From positions 1 through 17,058 of the forward strand of contig CALYQE010000031.1 of the NCBI GenBank assembly GCA_945281075.1: a stretch of DNA of 17,058 bases, written 5' to 3'. A model generated the notes under the pieces. The model worked only from the letters and a program-made list of their open reading frames with translations. It had not been told where the DNA came from and searched no databases. A program made the position numbers and the translations under genes. The DNA comes from an uncultured Lactobacillus sp. (GTDB taxonomy: Bacteria > Bacillota > Bacilli > Lactobacillales > Lactobacillaceae). Each line of letters begins with the position of its first letter. The stretch's first letter is position 1. Positions 8,002 to 14,950 of the stretch are shown here, one piece after another.

Positions 8002-8033
8002 TTGACAACAAATATGCGATGTGTAAAACACAT
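8002..8033 (+). promoter_or_regulatory. Promoter with an inverted repeat over the -10
   Basis: A perfect TTGACA (8002-8007) is followed after 16 bases by TAAAAC (8024-8029). The -10 lies inside a perfect inverted repeat, ATGTGT-AAA-ACACAT (8019-8033), well placed for a repressor to block polymerase. It would start the unit 8156-10915, upstream of the leader hairpin at 8059-8127. Confidence 0.5.
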
Positions 8034-8058
8034 TCGATGACATACTAAAATATTTGCT

Positions 8059-8127
8059 AAAACTCGTAGTTAACTTTTTCAGAATGATTAATGCAAACAT
8101 TCAGCTGATTAGTTCTACGAGTTTTTT
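8059..8127 (+). terminator. Leader hairpin with T-tract: terminator or attenuator
   Basis: Perfect 11-bp arms, AAAACTCGTAG (8059-8069) and CTACGAGTTTT (8115-8125), close a 45-base loop and run into a T6 tract (8122-8127). Inside, AACT (8072-8075) pairs with AGTT (8111-8114), and GAATG (8082-8086) pairs with CATTC (8098-8102). It lies 65 bases after the flavoprotein stop, between a promoter (8002-8029) and the next gene's RBS (8144-8149). It may end the upstream transcript, or act as a conditional attenuator in the leader of 8156. It matches no riboswitch class I can recognise. Confidence 0.55.
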
Positions 8128-8155
8128 GGTAAAAAGCAAAAATAAGGAGATTGCT

Positions 8156-8842
8156 ATGTTGAAAGGAATAATCCCTGTATCTGTTTCTGCAAGGTTAATA
8201 AGAAACTGTAAGAAAAGCACACCAGTTTTTGTCAGTGGCAGGCTCTTATCCTTAATGACTTTAGGTAGGGATAATGAAGGTCTGATTACTAGGCGTGAAT
8301 ATTTACAATACTTTACTACTTTGAGTATTGAAACAGATGCGGTATTAATTGCTGATGGTCAGACTGGTTTTGGTAATGAATTAAGTGCACGAATGACAGC
8401 AGAGGAGCTGGGCAATGCTGGCGCGAAATACTTGGTAATAAACGACCAAATTTGGCCTTCAACATCGGTAAAGATTTCAGGCTCAATTGCTAAAAAAATT
8501 TTCATTAATACTGTCAAAGCAGCCATATATGGTGCTGAAGATTATAATCTGCAAGTTGTTCCTAAACTGGAGGGAATTAATGAGTATGGCTATAGTGAAT
8601 TATTAAATCGTATTCAGGCATTGTTGCAATTAGGAATTACACAGATTATTGTTTCACGCTCTAATAAAAGTGACTTGCTTAAACTTAAGCAAACAGCATT
8701 TTTTAATCACTTAGGAATAGCGCTGGACGATCGAGCAATATCTTTTACTGAGGCCCGTGAATTAAAACCTTCATTTATTCTGCCGGTCAGGCAGACAATT
8801 GATCAGATTGAAAAAGCGGATAATGAAATATTGAGTTTTTAA
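8156..8842 (+). CDS. Isocitrate lyase/PEP mutase-fold protein, short and lacking the catalytic-loop Cys
   Basis: This 228-residue protein resembles the isocitrate lyase/PEP mutase superfamily (PrpB, oxaloacetate decarboxylase, PEP mutase) but is about 60 residues shorter than usual. The segment ADGQTGFG (66-73) corresponds to the family's D-x-D-T-G-(Y/F)-G, with the second, metal-binding Asp replaced by Gln69. INDQ (95-98) replaces IEDQ, and the K-x-C-G loop that should follow is missing. The ATG at 8156 is chosen because AAGGAG (8144-8149) stands six bases before it; an upstream in-frame ATG at 8054 lies within the leader hairpin. It precedes its larger paralog by 17 bases. Loss of key residues suggests a non-catalytic partner subunit or a changed reaction; the family assignment itself is moderately sure. 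Confidence 0.7.
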   Translation: MLKGIIPVSVSARLIRNCKKSTPVFVSGRLLSLMTLGRDNEGLITRREYLQYFTTLSIETDAVLIADGQTGFGNELSARMTAEELGNAGAKYLVINDQIWPSTSVKISGSIAKKIFINTVKAAIYGAEDYNLQVVPKLEGINEYGYSELLNRIQALLQLGITQIIVSRSNKSDLLKLKQTAFFNHLGIALDDRAISFTEARELKPSFILPVRQTIDQIEKADNEILSF

Positions 8843-8859
8843 TTTAGGGGGGAATAACA

Positions 8860-9735
8860 ATGAAAAACAAAGCACAAATAATGTGTTCGGCTTTTAATGA
8901 TTTAGTTCACGAAGGTGATAAAATCCTCAAATTACCAATTGCCGGCAATGGACTATCAGCCAAAGTATGTGAAAAAGCGGGTGCAAGGGCCATTAATTTG
9001 ACTGGCTTTGCAGTTAATTCTGCTTATGGTCAGCCCAACATGGGATTTGCTGATTTTTATGCATTATTTAATCAGGCAAAAGAGATAATTGATAGCGTTG
9101 ATATTCCTGTTTTATGTGATGTAGGTACCGGTCATGGTTTTAGGGAAAATATTGCGAGAACTACGCGTAGCTACGAAGCCATTGGTGCAGCAGGAATTTA
9201 CATTGATGACGGAGTCTGGCCTAAAGCATGCGGCATGATGGCGAAAACTATGATTGTGCCAATACCCGAAATGGTAAACAGAATTTACGCTGCAGTTGCA
9301 GCCAGAAAAAATAATGATTTTACAATTATGGTTCATACATCTTCTCGTGATATTTGTAATATTAATGAGACAATTAATAAATGCAGCAATTACGTTAAGG
9401 CAGGCGCTGATATGCTGTTCATTGATAATATTGCAAGTATTATGGAAGTTAGCAAAATTATCAGAGAAATTCCAGATACACCATTGCTAATAAATGCCTG
9501 CTCACTGAAAGAACCTATCAGCATGAATGAGTTGCTTAAATTAGGCGTTTCCATAGTAACATTCGATGATAGCACGTTATATGCAAGTGTAGAAAAAGAG
9601 CAGGAGACGCTTAGACAAGAGCTTAAGTGTACAACTGTTTCAAAAAAGCAGAAAACTTGTAATGATGCAGCACGTTTTTCGCGTCTTGTTGGGACTGAAA
9701 GTATTGCTAATCTCGAAAAAAAATTCAAGATATAA
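8860..9735 (+). CDS. Isocitrate lyase/PEP mutase-family protein, variant active site
   Basis: This 291-residue protein is full length for the PrpB/PEP mutase family, TIM-barrel enzymes that make or break C-C or P-C bonds next to carboxylates. The order of motifs follows PrpB: NSAYGQPNMGFAD early, CDVGTGHG (86-93) for the metal-site D-x-D-T-G-Y-G, IDDG (115-118) for IEDQ, and PKACGMM (121-127) for the catalytic loop K-R-C-G-H, keeping Cys124. Then comes VHTSSRD where PrpB has ARTDA. Thus Gly89 replaces the second metal-binding Asp, and the Arg and His used for carboxylate binding are changed. GGGGGG (8846-8851) serves as the RBS. Neighbours are the shorter paralog upstream and an MFS transporter 13 bases downstream. 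Probably a lyase with an unusual substrate; the reaction cannot be named. Confidence 0.82.
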   Translation: MKNKAQIMCSAFNDLVHEGDKILKLPIAGNGLSAKVCEKAGARAINLTGFAVNSAYGQPNMGFADFYALFNQAKEIIDSVDIPVLCDVGTGHGFRENIARTTRSYEAIGAAGIYIDDGVWPKACGMMAKTMIVPIPEMVNRIYAAVAARKNNDFTIMVHTSSRDICNINETINKCSNYVKAGADMLFIDNIASIMEVSKIIREIPDTPLLINACSLKEPISMNELLKLGVSIVTFDDSTLYASVEKEQETLRQELKCTTVSKKQKTCNDAARFSRLVGTESIANLEKKFKI

Positions 9736-9748
9736 TTGGGATATTTTC

Positions 9749-10915
9749 ATGAAAAAACAAAGACTAACAATTAAATTTATCACTATTATCGTTTTATTTT
9801 GGTTTGCGCAATATGTTTATATTCCCTACCAAACTCCCTTTTTGACAGCTATCAATGTAGCTTCAAACCTTATTGGTCTTGTTGTAGGAGCCTACGGTTT
9901 ATCACAGTTGTTGCTTAGAATACCAATAGGCATGCTAGCAGATTGGTATTTGAATCACAAATTACTTATCATTTTTGGAACATTTCTTTCCGGATTTGCT
10001 TCTTTGATAAGGTTAGTTTTTCCAAATGGAATAGGATTTTTAATTGGTAATATTATTTCAGGAATTGCTAGCTCAACTTGGCTGTCCTTTATGCTCTTTT
10101 TTTTAAAAATTAACACTAAAAATAGTAAAGTAGAAAATATGGCAATTCTAGTAATGTTTAATAATATAGGAATGCTTTTAGGATTTATAATTTCCAGTAT
10201 TTTTTATGGGCAATTTTCGATGTCAGGTTTATGTTTATTTAGCATTATAGCTGGAATACTAGCTTTTGCATTATCCATAACGCTACCAGATGTTGCCTTT
10301 TCAACTAACTCTGGTCAAAATCTCTGGTCTAATTTTTTTCGAGTTGTAAAAAACAAGACTTTACTGATATGCGGGCTTCTTGCATTTATTCAGCAGGGTG
10401 TCCAGATGTCAACCACAATGTCTTTTACCACTCAAGTTATTAAAGAAATTCATGCACCAGAATATTCTGAGGGTCTTTCTTCAATTATCTTCATGATGGC
10501 AGCAGTTATATTTGCGCAAATAACCTCTTCAAGGCTTCTTTCCCGATTTTCCAAAAAAAGCATCTTGATAGTTAGCTATATTCTGTTAGCAATTTACTGC
10601 TTTTTGGTACCAATCACAAAGAATATTTATTTAATCTACTTTTTACAGCTCATACCAGGAATTGGTACAGGGACGCTGTTCGCAATTCTAAATGCTGTGG
10701 CGATTTCTGAAGTACCACAAGCCGCATTGTCAACTGCAACTGGTTTTTTTCAATCTATTTATGCGTTAGGGATGACATTATTTCCAATTCTAGCAGGCCA
10801 ATTGCGTGCTAAATATTCAATGATTACAGCATTTTATGTATTAGGGATTGCTTCATTAATAGGTGGATTCATAGTACTGCTTTTTGGGGATAAAAAGACG
10901 AAAATATTTAGTTAG
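9749..10915 (+). CDS. MFS transporter, not of the sugar-porter family
   Basis: This 388-residue major facilitator has about 12 predicted transmembrane helices and no large central loop. The loop-2 motif is LLLRIPIGMLADW, in the style of MFS_1 drug or organic-anion carriers rather than sugar porters, and PESPR/PETKG signatures are missing. The ATG at 9749 is chosen over the in-frame ATG at 9662 because the longer form would begin inside the preceding gene and add 29 unrelated hydrophilic residues. A weak TTGGGAT stands in for an RBS, so translation is probably coupled to the gene 13 bases upstream. Grouping with the two lyase-like genes suggests it imports their substrate or exports an end product such as an organic acid. 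Direction and substrate unknown. Confidence 0.85.
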   Translation: MKKQRLTIKFITIIVLFWFAQYVYIPYQTPFLTAINVASNLIGLVVGAYGLSQLLLRIPIGMLADWYLNHKLLIIFGTFLSGFASLIRLVFPNGIGFLIGNIISGIASSTWLSFMLFFLKINTKNSKVENMAILVMFNNIGMLLGFIISSIFYGQFSMSGLCLFSIIAGILAFALSITLPDVAFSTNSGQNLWSNFFRVVKNKTLLICGLLAFIQQGVQMSTTMSFTTQVIKEIHAPEYSEGLSSIIFMMAAVIFAQITSSRLLSRFSKKSILIVSYILLAIYCFLVPITKNIYLIYFLQLIPGIGTGTLFAILNAVAISEVPQAALSTATGFFQSIYALGMTLFPILAGQLRAKYSMITAFYVLGIASLIGGFIVLLFGDKKTKIFS

Positions 10916-10944
10916 TTTTTACATTTTATAAATATTTATTTACA

Positions 10945-10972
10945 TTGTGAGAAGTTTATAAAGCTCTATAAT
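10945..10972 (+). promoter_or_regulatory. Strong promoter upstream of iolG
   Basis: TTGTGA (10945-10950), a 16-base spacer and a perfect TATAAT (10967-10972) form a good sigma-A promoter, so transcription should begin near 10979. This excludes the in-frame ATG at 10971 as the start of iolG. Confidence 0.7.
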
Positions 10973-10986
10973 GAATTTTGTATCAA

Positions 10987-11005
10987 GTAAGCGAAAGCGC
11001 TTACC
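10987..11005. promoter_or_regulatory. Palindromic cre-like operator just after the start site
   Basis: GTAAGCG-AAAG-CGCTTAC (10987-11004) is a perfect inverted repeat. It contains CGAAAGCGCTTACC (10992-11005), which fits the CcpA cre consensus except at the outermost bases. It would lie about 13 bases into the transcript from the 10945-10972 promoter, a roadblock position. A LacI-family local repressor would bind a similar site. Confidence 0.6.
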
Positions 11006-11036
11006 TAAAAATAACTTAAGTCTTAGGAGGCAAATT

Positions 11037-12062
11037 ATGACACTTAGAATAGGTATTATTGGTTGTGGTTACAAGGGAACCGACCATGTCGAACGTGTTG
11101 CAAATAGTATTAACGGCGCAACACTAGCAGGTGTGGCTGACATCAAACAGGAACGTGCAGCAAAACTGGCAAAAAAGTTTAACTGCAGGCAATTCAAAAC
11201 GGGCGATGAATTGATTGAATCACCTGATATTGATGCAGTCATGGTTGTTACTCGTCCACACGATACTCATGTACCATTTGTTCTTAAATCTCTTGAAGTA
11301 GGTAAATACGTCTTTAGTGAAAAGCCACTTTCAACTTCCGCTGAGGACTGTAAGCGTGTTGTTGAAGCTGAAACCAAAATCGGTAAGCGAATGGTGCAAG
11401 TAGGCTTTATGCGTCGCTATGATAATGGCTACCGTCAAATCAAGAAGGCAATCGATGAAGGAACGTATGGCAAACCATTGGTTCTTCACATGACTCATAG
11501 AAACGAAACTACAGTTTCAGACTATTATGACAACGATGCAATTGTTGAAACAGCTATTCACGAATGCGACATCATGCACTGGTTGGTAGGAAGTGACTAT
11601 GACAAAGTTTCTTGCTTTATTCCAGGCGCACAGACCAAGTATACCCACAAAGGTTTGAAAGACCCACAAATTATGACTTTCGACACTAAGAGCGGCGTAC
11701 ATGCTGACCTCGAAGTTTTTGTTAATAACCATAACAGCTATGACATAAACTGTGAAGTCGTTTGTGAAGAAGGTAATATTGCTTTGACTAGTCCAACATT
11801 CACATCAGTCAAGACACAAGAAAGATTCCAGACTTCAATTCCACAAAATGACAGCTTTCGCTTCCGTCAGGCCTTTGACTCTGAAATTCAGGATTGGGTA
11901 AATGGAGTTTTGGCCGATCATCTTAACCCAACTGCACCTACAACTTGGGATGGTTTAATGGCTTGCGTCGCAGCTGATGCTTTAGAGAAGTCACGCGATA
12001 ACGGCTTTGTTAAGGAGCCAGTTATTTTACCAGAGAGACCAGCTCTTTATGAAAACAAGTAA
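11037..12062 (+). CDS. iolG: Myo-inositol 2-dehydrogenase
   Basis: This 341-residue Gfo/Idh/MocA oxidoreductase oxidises myo-inositol to 2-keto-myo-inositol with NAD+, the first intracellular step of inositol breakdown. The N-terminal Rossmann fold shows GIIGCGYKG with G9, G11 and G14. EKP (95-97) carries the substrate lysine K96. IHECDIMHWL (175-184) supplies the catalytic Asp179 and His182 pair seen in Bacillus IolG. Long stretches match my recollection of Bacillus IolG, for example MVQVGFMRRYDNGY (119-132), GLKDPQIM, SYDINCEVVCEEGNI and DSEIQDW. The ATG at 11037 follows TAGGAGG (11024-11030). It heads a unit with iolH and an iolI-like gene, under its own promoter and cre-like site. Some relatives act on scyllo- or chiro-inositol, so the exact isomer is open. 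Confidence 0.9.
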   Translation: MTLRIGIIGCGYKGTDHVERVANSINGATLAGVADIKQERAAKLAKKFNCRQFKTGDELIESPDIDAVMVVTRPHDTHVPFVLKSLEVGKYVFSEKPLSTSAEDCKRVVEAETKIGKRMVQVGFMRRYDNGYRQIKKAIDEGTYGKPLVLHMTHRNETTVSDYYDNDAIVETAIHECDIMHWLVGSDYDKVSCFIPGAQTKYTHKGLKDPQIMTFDTKSGVHADLEVFVNNHNSYDINCEVVCEEGNIALTSPTFTSVKTQERFQTSIPQNDSFRFRQAFDSEIQDWVNGVLADHLNPTAPTTWDGLMACVAADALEKSRDNGFVKEPVILPERPALYENK

Positions 12063-12091
12063 TAAGATAAGAAGAAAAAAGAGGTCTTTTA

Positions 12092-12958
12092 ATGAAATTA
12101 GCATATGATGCTTCGATGTTTCGTGATAACACACCTCTTCATGAGACAATTGACAAAGTAGCTCAGTTGGGTTACAAGTACCTGGAATTAGCTCCAAGAC
12201 AAGACTTTTTCTGGTTTTACCAATATCCGAAGGCAAATTCGGCCATGATTGCTGATGTTCGCAAATGGTGTATGGATGCAGGAGTACAAATTTCATCGTT
12301 GGTACCTGTCCAGCAATGGTCATCGCCAAACGAACAGGAACGCCAGGCAGCAGTTCGCAATATGAAGAGAACTATTTGGCTAGCATCAGAATTAGGAGTC
12401 GATATAATTAATACTGAGTTTTCTGGCGATAAATATAATTCTGTAACCTCTGAAGGTCAATGGTATAAATCGATGGAAGAATTGCTTCCAATTTTTGAAA
12501 AAGAAGGAATTCGTCTTGAGATTCAGGCTCATCCAAATGACTTTGTCGAATCAAGCTATGCCGCAGCTCAACTTATTCGTTCATTAAATTCAGATAATGT
12601 AGGACAAGTATTGTGTTCAGCACACGCTTTCTATTCAGATGCTGGTAAGGGTGATGTGCGTCAAGAAATTTTGGATTCAAAAGATATTTTGAGCCACATA
12701 TTAATCGCAGATACATTTAATTTTGCTGGATCATATGGATTACGATACACAATTAATCCTCCTGGTGCCCCCGTTACAATTCACCAACACCTCAATCCAG
12801 GTGAAGGTGAAGTAGATATGGATACATTCTATGCTACTCTTCGTGAAATTAACTTTGATGGTATTGTTACGAACAACGTATTTATGTGGCCTGACCGTAT
12901 TGAATGGTCAAATGAAAAAACATTAAAGTCTATTAAAGAAGGACTTCATATAAACTAA
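12092..12958 (+). CDS. iolH: IolH-family TIM-barrel protein of inositol metabolism
   Basis: This 288-residue xylose-isomerase-like TIM barrel closely follows Bacillus IolH: QLGYKYLELAPR near the start, WSSPNEQERQAAVRNMKR, MEELLPIFEKEGIRLEIQAHP in the middle, then LSHILIADTFN, YTINPPGAP and IHQHLNPGEGEVDMDTFY. The Glu, His and Asp residues in the last group are the probable metal site. IolH belongs to inositol loci, but its reaction has never been firmly settled; an isomerase or epimerase role on an inosose-derived intermediate is the usual suggestion. An AGAGG RBS precedes the ATG, 29 bases after iolG, and the next gene starts 13 bases downstream, so the three are co-transcribed. Confidence 0.88.
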   Translation: MKLAYDASMFRDNTPLHETIDKVAQLGYKYLELAPRQDFFWFYQYPKANSAMIADVRKWCMDAGVQISSLVPVQQWSSPNEQERQAAVRNMKRTIWLASELGVDIINTEFSGDKYNSVTSEGQWYKSMEELLPIFEKEGIRLEIQAHPNDFVESSYAAAQLIRSLNSDNVGQVLCSAHAFYSDAGKGDVRQEILDSKDILSHILIADTFNFAGSYGLRYTINPPGAPVTIHQHLNPGEGEVDMDTFYATLREINFDGIVTNNVFMWPDRIEWSNEKTLKSIKEGLHIN

Positions 12959-12971
12959 AAAGGAGACAGTT

Positions 12972-13823
12972 ATGCTTTCTTACGATGACTTTTGTATTAA
13001 TAGAAAAGCAGCACCAGGATTAGATTTAAAAGATTTTATTCGCATGGTTGCTGATTTGGGGATCAAGTATATTGAATTACGTAATGATATTACAGGTAAA
13101 GTTGATAACTCCACAATTTTAGATGATTACCAGCCAGAGGAGATCAAGGACCTGCTTGATGAAAAGGGCATTCAGGTCGTTGATATCAATGCTCAGGGCA
13201 ACATGGATTTAGTAACAAAATTAGATGAAAATATCACTAGTTTGGAAGAAATGATTCGTATTGGTCGCGTTTTAAAAGTTAAGAACATTTTATTTTGTCC
13301 TGTTAGGGATGAAAATGATTCAAGAACTAGTGAAGAAAAATATCAAGGCGCAGTTAACAACATGAAAGCATACTCAAACTTGCTAAAGGAAAATGACATG
13401 AGCGGCTTGCTTGAGCCCTTGGGTTTTATGGATTCTTCCCTTAGAACCCCTTGGCAAGCTCAGGATGTTATCAAAGACGCTGGTGTAGATAACTTTAAAC
13501 TAGTAGCCGACAACTTCCATTACTATTTAGCTAATGTTACTCAAAAAGATTTCGACACAAAAATTGATCCACAAATGGTTGGTTTGGTTCACCTAAGTTC
13601 GGTCATCAACCATAAGAAACGTGAAAACTTAGATGATGCTGACAGAATCATGCTAGATGAAAATGACATAATGCGTGCTGATGTTCATGCAAAAATGTTC
13701 GAAAATAGTTCTTATGACGGACTATATTCATTTGAGCCTTTTTCACCTGAACTATACAAATGGGATGCCAAAAAGGCTAAAAAAGAAATTATTCACAGTA
13801 TTAATTTAATTAATGCTAACTAA
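12972..13823 (+). CDS. IolI-like sugar isomerase/epimerase, TIM barrel (copy 1 of 3)
   Basis: This 283-residue protein has the xylose-isomerase-like barrel fold. It keeps four positions that bind metal in IolI (2-keto-myo-inositol isomerase) and relatives: Glu148 in LLEPLGF, Asp180 with His183 in VADNFHYY, His207 in GLVHLSS and Glu255 in SFEPFSPE. The N-terminus carries CINRKAAPGL, shared with two paralogs encoded on the opposite strand at 14090-14938 and 14951-15808, and differing from Bacillus IolI. It starts 13 bases after iolH with AAGGAG as RBS and is the last gene before the 13948 terminator. Probable role: isomerising or epimerising a keto-inositol or ring-opened keto-acid. A lyase role like that of C-deglycosidase barrels is possible. 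Confidence 0.82.
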   Translation: MLSYDDFCINRKAAPGLDLKDFIRMVADLGIKYIELRNDITGKVDNSTILDDYQPEEIKDLLDEKGIQVVDINAQGNMDLVTKLDENITSLEEMIRIGRVLKVKNILFCPVRDENDSRTSEEKYQGAVNNMKAYSNLLKENDMSGLLEPLGFMDSSLRTPWQAQDVIKDAGVDNFKLVADNFHYYLANVTQKDFDTKIDPQMVGLVHLSSVINHKKRENLDDADRIMLDENDIMRADVHAKMFENSSYDGLYSFEPFSPELYKWDAKKAKKEIIHSINLINAN

Positions 13824-13947
13824 TTTGAATCAAATACTTACTTCATAATCCAATTCGTTTATCAAAAATAAAGTTTAATAAAACAAACAGTAGACTTATC
13901 AAAATCAAACCCTTTCAAAGTTTTTGCTTAACTTTCTAATCGCAAAA

Positions 13948-13983
13948 CGTATCAGACTGGTTATTAGCCTGATACGCTTTTTT
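13948..13983 (+). terminator. Intrinsic terminator of the rightward locus
   Basis: CGTATCAG (13948-13955) pairs with CTGATACG (13969-13976), extended by two more pairs past one mismatch around a 7-base loop, and is followed by T6 (13978-13983). The T-tract is on the plus strand only, so it ends the iolG-iolH-iolI-like transcript. Confidence 0.85.
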
Positions 13984-14037
13984 ATTGAATTCTTTAAATA
14001 TTGTAGCTATGTTTAAAAAACTTCTTAATATAAAAAC

Positions 14038-14074
14038 CTGTTAACAACTTATCCATCTAATAAGTCATTAACAG
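14038..14074. terminator. Bidirectional terminator between convergent genes
   Basis: CTGTTAA (14038-14044) pairs with TTAACAG (14068-14074) and ACTTAT with ATAAGT inside it, separated by a symmetrical two-base internal loop, closing on a 7-base loop. T-rich tails follow on both strands. It lies just beyond the stop of the leftward gene at 14090 and backs up the terminator at 13948. Confidence 0.75.
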
Positions 14075-14089
14075 ATTATTTTTTATTCT

Positions 14090-14938
14090 TTATCCCGCAA
14101 TAATCTTTTCTATGCTACTTGAGATTTCTTTCTTGCATTTATCATAACTCCAGTCATTAATTTCAGGAGCACATGGTTCAAAAGAATAAAGACCAAAATA
14201 GTTGCTTTCTTTAAACCAATTTGCTTGCTCTACTGATTTCATTACATCATCTTTATTATCAGAAATAAAGTAGCGGTCAGCGTCGTCTGCCTCTTCAGGG
14301 TTCTTGTTAGTCGTGATTGAACTGAGGTGGATTAAACCAACCCGGCTGACATCAACTTTTTTTGTAAAGTCATCTTTAGTAACACCTGCCTTATAGTAAT
14401 GGAAAGTATCGGCAATTAACTTGAAGTTTTTAGCATCGGCTTCTTGAAGAATTCTTTGTGCAACCCACGGAAAGCGGAGTGATGAGTCACCAAAGCCAAG
14501 TGGCTCAACAAGTCCGTTTACACCCACTGCACCGAGAATATCAGAATAAATACGAATATTGTGAACTAAATCGGCAAATTTTTGCTCGTCAGTTCGAATA
14601 TCATCGGTGTTTCGAATAGGAGTAAAAAGGATGTTCTGCGCACCAATTTTCTGCGCAATTTCCGTTAATTTAGTGACTTCTTGCAGTTTTTGGTTCCAAT
14701 TACTTTGATCATCTAAGTTAAATTCGGCAGAAATATTGGCGACATGTACATCATAGTTGCGCTGCAAGTTGTTAAATTCATCAGTAGTTAAATCATCTAA
14801 AAAATTACTGCCTTGATGAATATCAGTGCGAAGTTCAATATTGTGAACACCCACATCATTTGCTAATTTAACAAATTCGGGTAATGAGAGACCGCCGGCA
14901 CAACAACGATTAACACAAAAATCATTTAATTCTAGCAT
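14090..14938 (-). CDS. IolI-like TIM-barrel protein (copy 2 of 3)
   Basis: This 282-residue paralog of the 12972 and 14951 genes opens with FCVNRCCAGGL. It keeps the metal-binding pattern: Glu in LVEPLGFGDSSLR, Asp and His in IADTFHYY, His in GLIHLSS, Glu in SFEPCAPE. The two Cys in the N-terminal motif replace residues Lys and Ala of the other copies and could alter the pocket. AGGAGGA precedes the ATG and overlaps the stop of the upstream gene, so it is the second gene of a leftward operon with copy 3. Function as for the other copies: a sugar or keto-inositol isomerase or epimerase, reaction unproven. This is the most divergent of the three by eye. Confidence 0.82.
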   Translation of the reverse strand: MLELNDFCVNRCCAGGLSLPEFVKLANDVGVHNIELRTDIHQGSNFLDDLTTDEFNNLQRNYDVHVANISAEFNLDDQSNWNQKLQEVTKLTEIAQKIGAQNILFTPIRNTDDIRTDEQKFADLVHNIRIYSDILGAVGVNGLVEPLGFGDSSLRFPWVAQRILQEADAKNFKLIADTFHYYKAGVTKDDFTKKVDVSRVGLIHLSSITTNKNPEEADDADRYFISDNKDDVMKSVEQANWFKESNYFGLYSFEPCAPEINDWSYDKCKKEISSSIEKIIAG

Positions 14939-14950
14939 AGTTGTTTCCTC

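Noticed and set aside
8019..8033. Inverted repeat as a Rex or CopY operator
   Set aside because: Rex sites need TTGTGAA with a longer spacer to TTCACAA, and CopY sites need TACA-NN-TGTA. The repeat fits neither, so it is reported only as an operator candidate.
8054..8155. Longer N-terminus for the short lyase-like protein, starting at 8054
   Set aside because: It would translate the T-tract hairpin, has no RBS and adds residues unlike the family. AAGGAG before 8156 decides the start.
9662..9748. Longer MFS start at 9662
   Set aside because: It lies inside the preceding gene in another frame and adds 29 non-family residues before the natural MKKQRLTIKF opening.
10971..11036. Longer iolG start at 10971
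   Set aside because: That ATG overlaps the -10 box of a strong promoter. The Rossmann fold and TAGGAGG fit the ATG at 11037.
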